A DNA stretch of 64,000 bases from positions 1,139,456 through 1,203,455 of the forward strand of contig JAIZOF010000001.1 in NCBI GenBank assembly GCA_020525365.1. Direction: 5' to 3'. Below, in pieces: positions 52,576 to 61,974 of the stretch. This DNA is from Sulfurovum sp. (GTDB lineage Bacteria > Campylobacterota > Campylobacteria > Campylobacterales > Sulfurovaceae). The notes under the pieces are model-generated. The model was not told where the DNA came from, searched no databases, and saw nothing but the letters and a program-made list of their open reading frames with translations. The stretch's first letter is position 1; every line of letters begins with the position of its first letter. Made by a program: the position numbers and the translations under genes.

Positions 52576-53307
52576 ATGAAAATATACTCAATTTCAACCC
52601 TATCGAGTATAGCAATACTGTTAACCATAATTGGTTGTGGCGGAAGTGAAAAATCAACTGTAACAGTAAAAGGAACTGTGCCTGGCACCCTCATTGAAGC
52701 GTTCTGTGAAGATGGGAGCTATCATTCAGTTAACTCCACGGATAACAATACATCAAAACACCCATTTTTACTGACAATTCCAGCAGATACAAATTGCCGG
52801 ATAGTGATGACCACCAATGAAAATGATCCGACAAATAGGGTCATAACACCTATTGGGTTTGTTGACGCTAACGGTACTCAGGATGTAACATTCTCCTTGC
52901 AAGGAGATATTGACCTCGGGCATATCCCTTTGGCACTTCGTCCAAATGATATTACTGATGGCAATGGTGACCATGTCAGCGATACTCCGTATCGTATACA
53001 CCTCAACCAACTACGCGATCATAACCGCTCCTCTGCTTCTTTGCATGTACGACATGGACGGGTTATGGATAGTAATAACAATGGGATTGTTGATGCCTAT
53101 GAAGATTTAGATGGGGATGGCACCATTGATGCCTATGAGGATGATGATCATGATGGTATTCCCAATATGAGAGATGATGATAATCATGATGGTAGACCTG
53201 ACTACATGGAAGGCAGAGATCATAATGGCACTCGTAACAATAATCGTGAAAATAATCGTGAAAATAATCGTGAAAATGTTTTGATGTATTGTTATCCGTG
53301 GAGTTAA
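52576..53307 (+). CDS. Calcium-repeat lipoprotein, copy A (altered C-terminus)
   Basis: A 243-residue lipoprotein: signal peptide with lipobox (LLTIIGCGGS), an Ig-like N-terminal domain of about 115 residues, and a C-terminal string of Asp-rich repeats (DSNNNGIVDAYEDLDGDG, DDDHDGIPNMRDDD) like thrombospondin type 3 calcium sites, then NNRE repeats. From residue 235 (VLMYCYPWS) it reads into the inverted copy B, so its natural end, seen in copy C, is lost. Surface exposed; function unknown. Confidence 0.85.
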   Translation: MKIYSISTLSSIAILLTIIGCGGSEKSTVTVKGTVPGTLIEAFCEDGSYHSVNSTDNNTSKHPFLLTIPADTNCRIVMTTNENDPTNRVITPIGFVDANGTQDVTFSLQGDIDLGHIPLALRPNDITDGNGDHVSDTPYRIHLNQLRDHNRSSASLHVRHGRVMDSNNNGIVDAYEDLDGDGTIDAYEDDDHDGIPNMRDDDNHDGRPDYMEGRDHNGTRNNNRENNRENNRENVLMYCYPWS

Positions 53308-53461
53308 CTGAATGATAGCTCCCATCTTCACAGAACGCTTCAATGAGGGTGCCAGGCACAGTTCCTTTTACTGTTACAGTTGATTTTTCACTTCCGCCAC
53401 AACCAATTATGGTTAACAGTATTGCTATACTCGATAGGGTTGAAATTGAGTATATTTTCAT
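53278..53461 (-). pseudogene. 5' fragment of the lipoprotein gene (copy B)
   Basis: Only the first 61 codons (signal peptide, lipobox and the start of the N-terminal domain) are present, in inverted orientation. At 53278 the frame runs into the antisense strand of copy A and codes low-complexity His/Asp/Tyr-rich sequence. It cannot make a working protein. Confidence 0.85.
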
Positions 53462-53600
53462 ATTTTTATCCTTCCTTTGGGTGATTTTTTCTGTAATATT
53501 TTAAAATAAAACAATATATATTATAACAATAAAATAATTTAAAAGTCAAGAATGATTGTGATTTGTATGGTATCTGCTAATTCTTGATATAATGATACCT

Positions 53601-54755
53601 ATGAAACAACCAATACTCATCATAGGTGGAGGAGCAAGTGCATTGATGCTCGCCTCTTTGCTTCCAAAATGTAGTGCCATTGTAGTGGATGCCAATCCAA
53701 ATTTGGGCGCAAAAATAGATATTTCTGGAGGGGGAAAGTGCAATATTACTAATGAGAAGATGGATGCCTCTTTCTTTTTGGGAGATTGGAATTTCATCAC
53801 CTCGGTCTTGGAATGTTTTGACCAAAAGAGGTTGCTTCAGTGGTTACAGCAACGAGGGCTAGAACCTGTTTTAAGAAAGAAGGGTCAGTATTTCTGTCCA
53901 CATACCTCAAAAGAGCTTTTAGGCATACTGCTCAAGGAGAGTCAAAAGCAGAAGTTCTTTGCCAATGAACAGGTCATAGAGGTATGCAAAAAAGGTGAGA
54001 TGTTTGATGTTAAAACCAACCGTAGAAGTATCAAAGTGGCTTATGTCATTGTTGCTTCTGGGGGGCTGAGCTTTCCAAGGCTCGGTGCCAGTGGGATTGG
54101 TTATGAGATTGCTGAGTATTTTGGACACACTATACAGAAGACTGCACCCGCACTGGTGGGGTTTACCGTACAAAAAGAGCAGTTTTTCTTTAAAGAACTG
54201 AGTGGTGTTTCGACGGAGGTGGTCATTGATGTCAATGGAAACAGCTGTCAAGGCTCACTACTTTTTACCCATAAAGGCATCAGTGGACCAGCAGTGCTTG
54301 ATGCTTCACTTTACTGGGAAAAAGGAAAGATTAGTATTGATTTTTTACCCAAATTTGATTGGGGAAAATTAAAACAGAGTAAAAAACAGCTCACCTCTTT
54401 ACTGCCTTTGCCTAAACGTGTTACGAAAGCATTTTTATCACAATGGGGATTACAAGATATATCTGGAAGTGCCATCTCTTTAGAGATGTTACAGCAACTA
54501 CAGACACTTCACCGGTATACATTTGCTCCAGCAGGTAGTTTTGGCTACAGTAAAGCCGAGGTAACCAAGGGTGGTGTATTGACAAGTGAGATTGATGCAA
54601 AAACCATGCAGAGCCAAAAACAACAAGGACTCTTTTTTATTGGTGAGGTGTTAGATGTAACGGGACGTCTTGGAGGTTACAACTTTCAGTGGGCATTTTC
54701 AAGTGCATATGTGTGTGCCAAAGCGTTAATGTTTCAAAATACATTGATCAAATAG
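53601..54755 (+). CDS. HI0933-family FAD-dependent oxidoreductase, copy B
   Basis: Identical protein to the copy at 51282-52436 but on the plus strand, within inverted copy B. It has the same -10 box and ATG spacing. Nothing in the sequence says which of the three copies is the original, though copy C keeps the complete neighbouring lipoprotein gene. Confidence 0.9.
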   Translation: MKQPILIIGGGASALMLASLLPKCSAIVVDANPNLGAKIDISGGGKCNITNEKMDASFFLGDWNFITSVLECFDQKRLLQWLQQRGLEPVLRKKGQYFCPHTSKELLGILLKESQKQKFFANEQVIEVCKKGEMFDVKTNRRSIKVAYVIVASGGLSFPRLGASGIGYEIAEYFGHTIQKTAPALVGFTVQKEQFFFKELSGVSTEVVIDVNGNSCQGSLLFTHKGISGPAVLDASLYWEKGKISIDFLPKFDWGKLKQSKKQLTSLLPLPKRVTKAFLSQWGLQDISGSAISLEMLQQLQTLHRYTFAPAGSFGYSKAEVTKGGVLTSEIDAKTMQSQKQQGLFFIGEVLDVTGRLGGYNFQWAFSSAYVCAKALMFQNTLIK

Positions 54756-54800
54756 ACTTCTTGAGATTATAGTATGTAAATATGCTGTGTGTAAATATCT

Positions 54801-55114
54801 CTAAATTAGGTACCAATAACGAAAGAGGGTGTGACTTGGCTTATGTTCTTTTAGTAGTGTGTGGGGTTTTTCGTTGGCAAGGAGTCTGGCAAGCTCTTTC
54901 CTAGCCAGTTAAGAGAGTAGCTCTCTTTTGAAAGCTCAAGCCCACTCTCTCCTACAATCTCCTCCATCTTATGAACGATGAAGTTGCCGTCTTTATTAAA
55001 ATATTGCAGAAAATATTTTTTGAGAAGTTTTACTTGTTGGCTATTGGCTATCACATCTGTATTGTCATTGAGAATCTCTTTTTTGGCATGCGTCTCTCTA
55101 CCCTTGTCAAATAT
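54801..55114 (-). pseudogene. Type III DNA methyltransferase remnant (copy B)
   Basis: Inverted identical copy of the fragment at 50923-51236, with the same missing start and frameshift. Confidence 0.55.
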
Positions 55115-55361
55115 TCAAATAAAATTAATATTGATTATGCTACAAGCATACTTCTATTCTTTTAACTAAATTGCTTGATTGGGTATCCACCCAGATGCAA
55201 ATACTCTTCAGGACGTTAATGTGATGGCTTCGGTTTGCCAGAGGAAAAAGCATTCACACTTCCTGTGAAGAGTATTTGCATCTGGGTGGATACCCAATCA
55301 AGCAATTTAGTTAAAAGAATAGAAGTATGCTTGTAGCATAATCAATATTAATTTTATTTGA

Positions 55362-55675
55362 ATATTTGACAAGGGTAGAGAGACGCATGCCAAAAAAGAG
55401 ATTCTCAATGACAATACAGATGTGATAGCCAATAGCCAACAAGTAAAACTTCTCAAAAAATATTTTCTGCAATATTTTAATAAAGACGGCAACTTCATCG
55501 TTCATAAGATGGAGGAGATTGTAGGAGAGAGTGGGCTTGAGCTTTCAAAAGAGAGCTACTCTCTTAACTGGCTAGGAAAGAGCTTGCCAGACTCCTTGCC
55601 AACGAAAAACCCCACACACTACTAAAAGAACATAAGCCAAGTCACACCCTCTTTCGTTATTGGTACCTAATTTAG
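55362..55675 (+). pseudogene. Type III DNA methyltransferase remnant (copy C)
   Basis: Direct identical copy of the fragment at 50923-51236, with the same missing start and frameshift. Confidence 0.55.
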
Positions 55676-55720
55676 AGATATTTACACACAGCATATTTAC
55701 ATACTATAATCTCAAGAAGT

Positions 55721-56875
55721 CTATTTGATCAATGTATTTTGAAACATTAACGCTTTGGCACACACATATGCACTTGAAAATGCCCACTGAAAGTTGTAAC
55801 CTCCAAGACGTCCCGTTACATCTAACACCTCACCAATAAAAAAGAGTCCTTGTTGTTTTTGGCTCTGCATGGTTTTTGCATCAATCTCACTTGTCAATAC
55901 ACCACCCTTGGTTACCTCGGCTTTACTGTAGCCAAAACTACCTGCTGGAGCAAATGTATACCGGTGAAGTGTCTGTAGTTGCTGTAACATCTCTAAAGAG
56001 ATGGCACTTCCAGATATATCTTGTAATCCCCATTGTGATAAAAATGCTTTCGTAACACGTTTAGGCAAAGGCAGTAAAGAGGTGAGCTGTTTTTTACTCT
56101 GTTTTAATTTTCCCCAATCAAATTTGGGTAAAAAATCAATACTAATCTTTCCTTTTTCCCAGTAAAGTGAAGCATCAAGCACTGCTGGTCCACTGATGCC
56201 TTTATGGGTAAAAAGTAGTGAGCCTTGACAGCTGTTTCCATTGACATCAATGACCACCTCCGTCGAAACACCACTCAGTTCTTTAAAGAAAAACTGCTCT
56301 TTTTGTACGGTAAACCCCACCAGTGCGGGTGCAGTCTTCTGTATAGTGTGTCCAAAATACTCAGCAATCTCATAACCAATCCCACTGGCACCGAGCCTTG
56401 GAAAGCTCAGCCCCCCAGAAGCAACAATGACATAAGCCACTTTGATACTTCTACGGTTGGTTTTAACATCAAACATCTCACCTTTTTTGCATACCTCTAT
56501 GACCTGTTCATTGGCAAAGAACTTCTGCTTTTGACTCTCCTTGAGCAGTATGCCTAAAAGCTCTTTTGAGGTATGTGGACAGAAATACTGACCCTTCTTT
56601 CTTAAAACAGGTTCTAGCCCTCGTTGCTGTAACCACTGAAGCAACCTCTTTTGGTCAAAACATTCCAAGACCGAGGTGATGAAATTCCAATCTCCCAAAA
56701 AGAAAGAGGCATCCATCTTCTCATTAGTAATATTGCACTTTCCCCCTCCAGAAATATCTATTTTTGCGCCCAAATTTGGATTGGCATCCACTACAATGGC
56801 ACTACATTTTGGAAGCAAAGAGGCGAGCATCAATGCACTTGCTCCTCCACCTATGATGAGTATTGGTTGTTTCAT
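55721..56875 (-). CDS. HI0933-family FAD-dependent oxidoreductase, copy C
   Basis: Third identical 384-residue flavoprotein copy, divergent from the complete lipoprotein gene at 57015. It has the same TATAAT-7 bases-ATG start arrangement. Confidence 0.9.
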   Translation of the reverse strand: MKQPILIIGGGASALMLASLLPKCSAIVVDANPNLGAKIDISGGGKCNITNEKMDASFFLGDWNFITSVLECFDQKRLLQWLQQRGLEPVLRKKGQYFCPHTSKELLGILLKESQKQKFFANEQVIEVCKKGEMFDVKTNRRSIKVAYVIVASGGLSFPRLGASGIGYEIAEYFGHTIQKTAPALVGFTVQKEQFFFKELSGVSTEVVIDVNGNSCQGSLLFTHKGISGPAVLDASLYWEKGKISIDFLPKFDWGKLKQSKKQLTSLLPLPKRVTKAFLSQWGLQDISGSAISLEMLQQLQTLHRYTFAPAGSFGYSKAEVTKGGVLTSEIDAKTMQSQKQQGLFFIGEVLDVTGRLGGYNFQWAFSSAYVCAKALMFQNTLIK

Positions 56876-57014
56876 AGGTATCATTATATCAAGAATTAGC
56901 AGATACCATACAAATCACAATCATTCTTGACTTTTAAATTATTTTATTGTTATAATATATATTGTTTTATTTTAAAATATTACAGAAAAAATCACCCAAA
57001 GGAAGGATAAAAAT

Positions 57015-57743
57015 ATGAAAATATACTCAATTTCAACCCTATCGAGTATAGCAATACTGTTAACCATAATTGGTTGTGGCGGAAGTGAAAAATCAACTGT
57101 AACAGTAAAAGGAACTGTGCCTGGCACCCTCATTGAAGCGTTCTGTGAAGATGGGAGCTATCATTCAGTTAACTCCACGGATAACAATACATCAAAACAC
57201 CCATTTTTACTGACAATTCCAGCAGATACAAATTGCCGGATAGTGATGACCACCAATGAAAATGATCCGACAAATAGGGTCATAACACCTATTGGGTTTG
57301 TTGACGCTAACGGTACTCAGGATGTAACATTCTCCTTGCAAGGAGATATTGACCTCGGGCATATCCCTTTGGCACTTCGTCCAAATGATATTACTGATGG
57401 CAATGGTGACCATGTCAGCGATACTCCGTATCGTATACACCTCAACCAACTACGCGATCATAACCGCTCCTCTGCTTCTTTGCATGTACGACATGGACGG
57501 GTTATGGATAGTAATAACAATGGGATTGTTGATGCCTATGAAGATTTAGATGGGGATGGCACCATTGATGCCTATGAGGATGATGATCATGATGGTATTC
57601 CCAATATGAGAGATGATGATAATCATGATGGTAGACCTGACTACATGGAAGGCAGAGATCATAATGGCACTCGTAACAATAATCGTGAAAATAATCGTGA
57701 AAATAATCGTGAAAATCATGGTGGCAAACCACAAAGGTGGTAA
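57015..57743 (+). CDS. Calcium-repeat lipoprotein, complete copy C
   Basis: A 242-residue lipoprotein identical to copy A up to residue 234, but ending ENHGGKPQRW, presumably the natural end. Lipobox at LLTIIGCGGS; the N-terminal domain (TVTVKGTVPGTLIEAFCEDG) resembles carboxypeptidase-regulatory or Ig-like beta domains. The C-terminal Asp-rich repeats (DGDGTIDAYEDDDHDGIPN) should bind calcium. It is convergent with a nine-haem cytochrome, with which it may share the outer surface. Confidence 0.88.
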   Translation: MKIYSISTLSSIAILLTIIGCGGSEKSTVTVKGTVPGTLIEAFCEDGSYHSVNSTDNNTSKHPFLLTIPADTNCRIVMTTNENDPTNRVITPIGFVDANGTQDVTFSLQGDIDLGHIPLALRPNDITDGNGDHVSDTPYRIHLNQLRDHNRSSASLHVRHGRVMDSNNNGIVDAYEDLDGDGTIDAYEDDDHDGIPNMRDDDNHDGRPDYMEGRDHNGTRNNNRENNRENNRENHGGKPQRW

Positions 57744-57809
57744 AAATCATAACAACAGACTAGAATATATAGAAATAATCTAACTATTATCTGGTTATCG
57801 CAAAGAGCG

Positions 57810-57830
57810 GGTACCATCAATCATGGTGCC
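57810..57830 (+). terminator. Hairpin after the lipoprotein gene
   Basis: GGTACCAT and ATGGTGCC pair (one G-U) around a 5-base loop. A weak T-rich tail comes later. It may end the lipoprotein transcript. The rest of 57744-57950 holds imperfect direct repeats (GTGAACCAT...GTCATTGG, twice) that resemble a decayed Asp/His-rich tail of the cytochrome gene. Confidence 0.4.
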
Positions 57831-57950
57831 ACACTCTATGGTAGGTTTTAATCATCATGGTCATCATCCGGGCATGGTCGTCATTGGAATCATGTCATCG
57901 TGAACCATAGTCATTGGGGCTCGTCTGGGGCATGATCGTGAACCATGTCA

Positions 57951-59690
57951 TCATTGGAGCTCATGGTCATCATTATCAACTTCTGGACCATTATGGCAAT
58001 CATAGCAACTAATCTTATGACCTTTTGAAAAATTCTTTTGACCCCATTCGGTTGAGAAAGAGCGTGCTGTCCATGTCTTGGAGAGTACCGTACCTCGATA
58101 GTTCTGACCATGACATACTTTGCACTGTGCCACATTTCTTTCTGCAGCATCTTCATGACGCCTAACCCAGTTTTGTCCTACAGGATGCATACCATGCGGT
58201 CCTCCTTTGACGGTATTAGGCACACTGGCATGACAAGCAGTGCACTCACCAATAGTACCCGCATGCCCTTGAATACCTTTACTTAATAGGTTGTCCGCAT
58301 TATGTGCCGGATAGATTGCATGAGGCGATCCATGACATGCTTCACACTGCAAGTTGCCGTGCCCTTTACTGAAACGATAGAGGCTAACTCCTTGTGTAGG
58401 GGTGTTTGGCATAGTTGCAAACTTACTGTTGACTACAGCCCTAAGTGTGCCATTGGTAAGTACTGCAGAGGTTTCTCTAACAGGATTACCATTAGCATTA
58501 GTGTGGTGACACGCTTGACAGTTTGGTACATCTAGCCATCCTTTTCTGGTACGATCACCTACCGCATGCATATCCCCATGACAACTTTGACACTGCATAG
58601 CATTATTTCCGTTACCATCTTTAGCATCACCCATTGCACCCCTGAGACATTTGGTCTGAGAGCCTGGATGGCAAGCATAACAGGCATTTCGATTTTGACT
58701 ATCACCAAGTAACATGTTGTGATTGGTAGGATCCTTAACCAATGCATGCTTGGCATGAATAGCAGCAGTAAAGGCTTTAATATTTACACCAGGTTCAAAC
58801 CCAATACCAACATTAGGCAATGCATTTGATTTGTGACATGCTGCACAAAGAACTGGTGTACCATTATTGGCAGTTGCTTCAAGTCCTCTAGTATGATAGT
58901 TATACCCTTTTTTTCGAAGCAAACCAATATTGTTCGATACAGCATTTGGTATCTTCTGGTCGTGTAGACGTAGAATATTTAACTTAAAATCCTTTTCTGG
59001 ATTGGCATTATTCACCCACCCTTTTGTGGGTCTTGCATCATTAAGTGTACTGTTGCTGGCATGACAACGTTTGCAATCGAGTTCATCACTCACAGGAAGT
59101 ACGGTCTTGGTGGTTGCGAGTATATTGCCTCGTGTATCTTTTGCTACAACTTTAACCAGCGGATAGTAATTTTTACTTCCATCATCATTATATGGAGTTA
59201 TAGGAATACCTTCTGCCTCCCACCAGCCATGTGTAGCATTAAAAGTAAGTGCCTGAGGTCCCCTGCTTGCTGTTTTGGTGCCAGTAAGTCCTGTATCTGC
59301 TGTCAAGTTAGAATTTGGAAATAGCTTATTGCTAAAGTTCCAAAAGTTTGTTTTGGTACTACTGCTGGTATTGATCTTGCCATCAGTACCTGTGGTAGAT
59401 TCAAAAGTAATGGTCACGCCCCTAGTAACGAGATCTCCATTTTTCTTTTTTAGTTGAGCGTGTAGATTGTTGTAGGGAGGCAAAATAGAAAATACTGAAA
59501 AGTCATTTCCATCCATGCAGTGCATACCCAAATCATTCCACGCAGTTAAGACATAGTTAGATGAAGATTTACCAGCAGTTAAGACATAGTTAGATGAAGA
59601 TGTACCAAATGAGTCATTCTTATCGCTACTTCCGCATCCAGCCATCAAAACAGCAATCATTAGTCCTAAAATCAGCATATGTATTTTCAT
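57951..59690 (-). CDS. Nine-haem c-type cytochrome lipoprotein
   Basis: A 579-residue lipoprotein with lipobox (AVLMAGCGSSDK). An N-terminal beta-rich domain of about 200 residues (WNDLGMHCMDGNDFSVFSIL) is followed by nine CxxCH motifs: CKRCH, CAACH, CYACH, CQSCH, CQACH, CEACH, CTACH, CKVCH, CYDCH. It is likely to carry electrons in the periplasm or at the outer membrane; a catalytic role is possible because many extra histidines are present. GGAGAG precedes the ATG. A 33-base tandem repeat near the start gives the duplicated peptide SSSNYVLTA. Confidence 0.92.
   Translation of the reverse strand: MKIHMLILGLMIAVLMAGCGSSDKNDSFGTSSSNYVLTAGKSSSNYVLTAWNDLGMHCMDGNDFSVFSILPPYNNLHAQLKKKNGDLVTRGVTITFESTTGTDGKINTSSSTKTNFWNFSNKLFPNSNLTADTGLTGTKTASRGPQALTFNATHGWWEAEGIPITPYNDDGSKNYYPLVKVVAKDTRGNILATTKTVLPVSDELDCKRCHASNSTLNDARPTKGWVNNANPEKDFKLNILRLHDQKIPNAVSNNIGLLRKKGYNYHTRGLEATANNGTPVLCAACHKSNALPNVGIGFEPGVNIKAFTAAIHAKHALVKDPTNHNMLLGDSQNRNACYACHPGSQTKCLRGAMGDAKDGNGNNAMQCQSCHGDMHAVGDRTRKGWLDVPNCQACHHTNANGNPVRETSAVLTNGTLRAVVNSKFATMPNTPTQGVSLYRFSKGHGNLQCEACHGSPHAIYPAHNADNLLSKGIQGHAGTIGECTACHASVPNTVKGGPHGMHPVGQNWVRRHEDAAERNVAQCKVCHGQNYRGTVLSKTWTARSFSTEWGQKNFSKGHKISCYDCHNGPEVDNDDHELQ
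59542..59607 (-). repeat. 33-bp tandem duplication in the cytochrome gene
   Basis: Two copies offset by 33 bases, in frame, giving SSSNYVLTAGK then SSSNYVLTAW directly after the lipidated N-terminus. It lengthens the linker only. Confidence 0.85.
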
Positions 59691-59783
59691 GTTCTCTCCT
59701 TTTAGTCTATGATTATTATTAAATATAAGTATATCTTAATATTTTATAGCTTAAAGGGTTTATAGTATCGTTTTAATAGTACA

Positions 59784-60344
59784 TTATAATCGTTGTAGTT
59801 TCTTGAGTCCCTCTTTAACCATGGTTACTGTGTCGCCACCAATACCAGAAAGTGCTTTTTGTATTGCCTCTTTTTTGAAACCAAGACTCTCAAGTGCCAT
59901 CACTGCTTCACCCATTGCACTACTGATGCTGTCTGTTTTGTGATCGATATCAATAATAAAATCTGCCAACTCTACCAATATACGACTTGCTGCCTTGGGA
60001 CCAATGCCTGGAACCCGTTTGAGCATACCAACATCTTTGCTTGCCACCACTTTAGCAAAAGTCTCTGGTGTAAAAGTCGAACAAACAGCCAATCCCACCT
60101 TGGGTCCCACCCCATTAATCTTGATGAGTGTATCGAACATCTTTTTCTCATTTATCTCTTTGAATCCATACAGTGCATTGGTATCTTCACGAATAATCTG
60201 TGTTACATGGAGTCTTACCTTGTTGTCATTGACGGCATTTGAGGTATTGATAGAAACATACACCTCATAGATAAGTCCATTAACATTCATGTGTAAATAG
60301 GTTGGATCTTTTCGTTCCACGACTCCCTCTATACCTACAATCAT
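59784..60344 (-). CDS. ruvA: Holliday junction DNA helicase subunit RuvA
   Basis: RuvA binds Holliday junctions and loads RuvB. The N-terminal OB fold begins [16 protein letters not shown]. Helix-hairpin-helix motifs are [15 protein letters not shown] and [19 protein letters not shown], and the small C-terminal RuvB-binding domain ends [12 protein letters not shown]... LKKLQRL. Length 186. AGGAGAAG lies before the ATG. Divergent from murJ. Confidence 0.96.
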   Translation of the reverse strand: MIVGIEGVVERKDPTYLHMNVNGLIYEVYVSINTSNAVNDNKVRLHVTQIIREDTNALYGFKEINEKKMFDTLIKINGVGPKVGLAVCSTFTPETFAKVVASKDVGMLKRVPGIGPKAASRILVELADFIIDIDHKTDSISSAMGEAVMALESLGFKKEAIQKALSGIGGDTVTMVKEGLKKLQRL

Positions 60345-60501
60345 ATACTTCTCCTATTTTTAATTTTTACAGTATACTCTCGCTCCATTCCTGTCTACTA
60401 AAAATATGTCATATTGTCATGTTTTTCCTAAATTTTCCATTGGGTTTTACTTCAAACAAAGTTTAGGATAAAATATAGCATCTAAAAATATAAAGGGTTT
60501 C

Positions 60502-61908
60502 ATGCGCCTACGATCTATCTTTACGAACAGCTTTGGTATCCTTCTCTCCCGCATCACTGGCTTAGGGCGCGATGTGCTTATGGCATCTGCATTAGGAGCT
60601 TCAGTTTGGTCAGATATGTTCTTTGTCGCCTTTAAACTACCCAATCTTTTCAGGCGAATCTTTGCTGAAGGTGCCTTTACTCAAGCCTTTATGCCCTCTT
60701 TTATTGCATCTAAACACAAAGGGGTTTTTGCTACTTTTATCTTTGTACGTTTTGTACTTTTTCTTATCTTATTTTCATTAATTATTATGCTTTTCCCCGA
60801 GCCTATGACCAAGTTGCTCGCGTGGGGATGGTGTTGGCACTCTATTGAACAAGCTGCACCATTGACGGCAATTAACTTTTGGTATCTTGATCTTATCTTT
60901 GTTGTCACTTTTTTGTCAACCTTACTACAGTACAAAGAGCATTTTGCCACAACTGCCATGTCAACAGCACTACTAAATATTTCAATGATTTTTGCACTTT
61001 GGATCTATATGAAAGAGGATCCTCGGACTATTGTCTACGCAGTCAGTTTTGCTGTACTTTTTGGAGGAGTGTTGCAAATAGGAGTACACCTTGTCACCCT
61101 GCACCACTTTAAACTTGATCGCCTCTTGCTCGCTGGATGGAAATACCGTAATAAAAAAGATGTTCAAGAAGAGGAGAGGCACTTCAAATCACTTTTTTTA
61201 CCAGGAATCATCGGCAACTCTACACCACAAATCTCTGCTTTTTTTGACACCATGCTTGCCACTTTCTTAATGACAGGGTCAGTCTCTTTTCTCTTCTATG
61301 CCAACCGTATTTTTCAGCTACCGCTTGCCGTCATCGCTATTGCCACAGCAACCGTACTGTTTCCTTCTGTTTCAAAGGCACTCAAGAGTGGCCAAGAAGA
61401 AAAAGCTTATGCTGGTCTAACACAAGCATTTTGGCTTTTGGCATTCTTGCTTGGTATTGCAATGATTGGAGGCATATTATTGGCAGAACCTATCATCTGG
61501 TTATTGTTTGAGCGGGGAGAATTTACCCGCACAGAGACACTACAAACTGTTTTTGTACTTCAGATGTACATGGTAGGGTTGCTTCCTTTTGGACTAGCAA
61601 AACTCTTCTCACTTTTTCTCTACGCTTCTCATAGGCACAAAAAAGCAGCAAAGATTTCTATCTATTCGCTTATCGCCTCTATTGCCACTTCTCTAGTATT
61701 AATACACCCCATGGGTGCAGCTGGTTTAGCACTAGCAGGCAGTATTGGAGGATGGGTACTATTTTTATTTACTATTCAAGAGGTGGGGCTAAAAAGATTT
61801 AAAAGAGTGATTATCGATAAGCGATTATTTTATTTTATTTTATTTATGCTTCTCTTTGCTCTTTTATTCTATTTTGTGAACAATTGGCTACTTTTTTATA
61901 TACGCTAA
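60502..61908 (+). CDS. murJ: Lipid II flippase MurJ
   Basis: MurJ flips lipid II across the inner membrane for peptidoglycan synthesis. It is a 468-residue MOP-family protein with about 13-14 helices. The N-terminus (NSFGILLSRITGLGRDVLMA) and LPNLFRRIFAEGAFTQAFMP are diagnostic; the conserved arginines in these segments are present. AAAGGG precedes the ATG. cysS follows in the same direction, with its own promoter. Confidence 0.95.
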   Translation: MRLRSIFTNSFGILLSRITGLGRDVLMASALGASVWSDMFFVAFKLPNLFRRIFAEGAFTQAFMPSFIASKHKGVFATFIFVRFVLFLILFSLIIMLFPEPMTKLLAWGWCWHSIEQAAPLTAINFWYLDLIFVVTFLSTLLQYKEHFATTAMSTALLNISMIFALWIYMKEDPRTIVYAVSFAVLFGGVLQIGVHLVTLHHFKLDRLLLAGWKYRNKKDVQEEERHFKSLFLPGIIGNSTPQISAFFDTMLATFLMTGSVSFLFYANRIFQLPLAVIAIATATVLFPSVSKALKSGQEEKAYAGLTQAFWLLAFLLGIAMIGGILLAEPIIWLLFERGEFTRTETLQTVFVLQMYMVGLLPFGLAKLFSLFLYASHRHKKAAKISIYSLIASIATSLVLIHPMGAAGLALAGSIGGWVLFLFTIQEVGLKRFKRVIIDKRLFYFILFMLLFALLFYFVNNWLLFYIR

Positions 61909-61943
61909 TATCTTCATTGTTGTCCTTATAATAATTTGTCTGC

Positions 61944-61949
61944 TATAAT
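61944..61949 (+). promoter_or_regulatory. -10 box of cysS
   Basis: TATAAT 31 bases before the ATG at 61975. Confidence 0.55.
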
Positions 61950-61974
61950 CACGCAATTTATTTCAAGGTATTTT

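Larger units (their letters stand above)
50827..53277 (+). repeat. Large repeat, copy A
   Basis: A 2.45-kb segment identical, as far as compared, to 55266-57716 (offset 4439). Most of it (50772-52760) is also present as the inverted copy B. It holds a DNA-methyltransferase remnant, the flavoprotein gene and a lipoprotein gene whose last codons differ because the segment runs into B. Confidence 0.92.
53278..55265 (-). repeat. Large repeat, inverted copy B
   Basis: Exact reverse complement, as far as compared, of 50772-52759 (A position p matches 106037-p). Its left junction with A shares one base; its right junction with C (TTCCTG|TGAAGAG at 55265/55266) has no clear homology. A and B together form a 4-kb near-perfect palindrome with a ~520-base asymmetric centre. 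Confidence 0.92.
55266..57716 (+). repeat. Large repeat, copy C
   Basis: Direct copy of A at an offset of 4439 bases. Sequence beyond 57716 (CATGGTGGCAAACC) is unique and completes the lipoprotein gene, so this right end is likely the ancestral context, while the left end of A is the ancestral left context. Confidence 0.92.

Noticed and set aside
53601-54755. Three flavoprotein copies as diverged paralogues with separate functions
   Set aside because: The three protein sequences are identical, so they are recent copies, not specialised paralogues.
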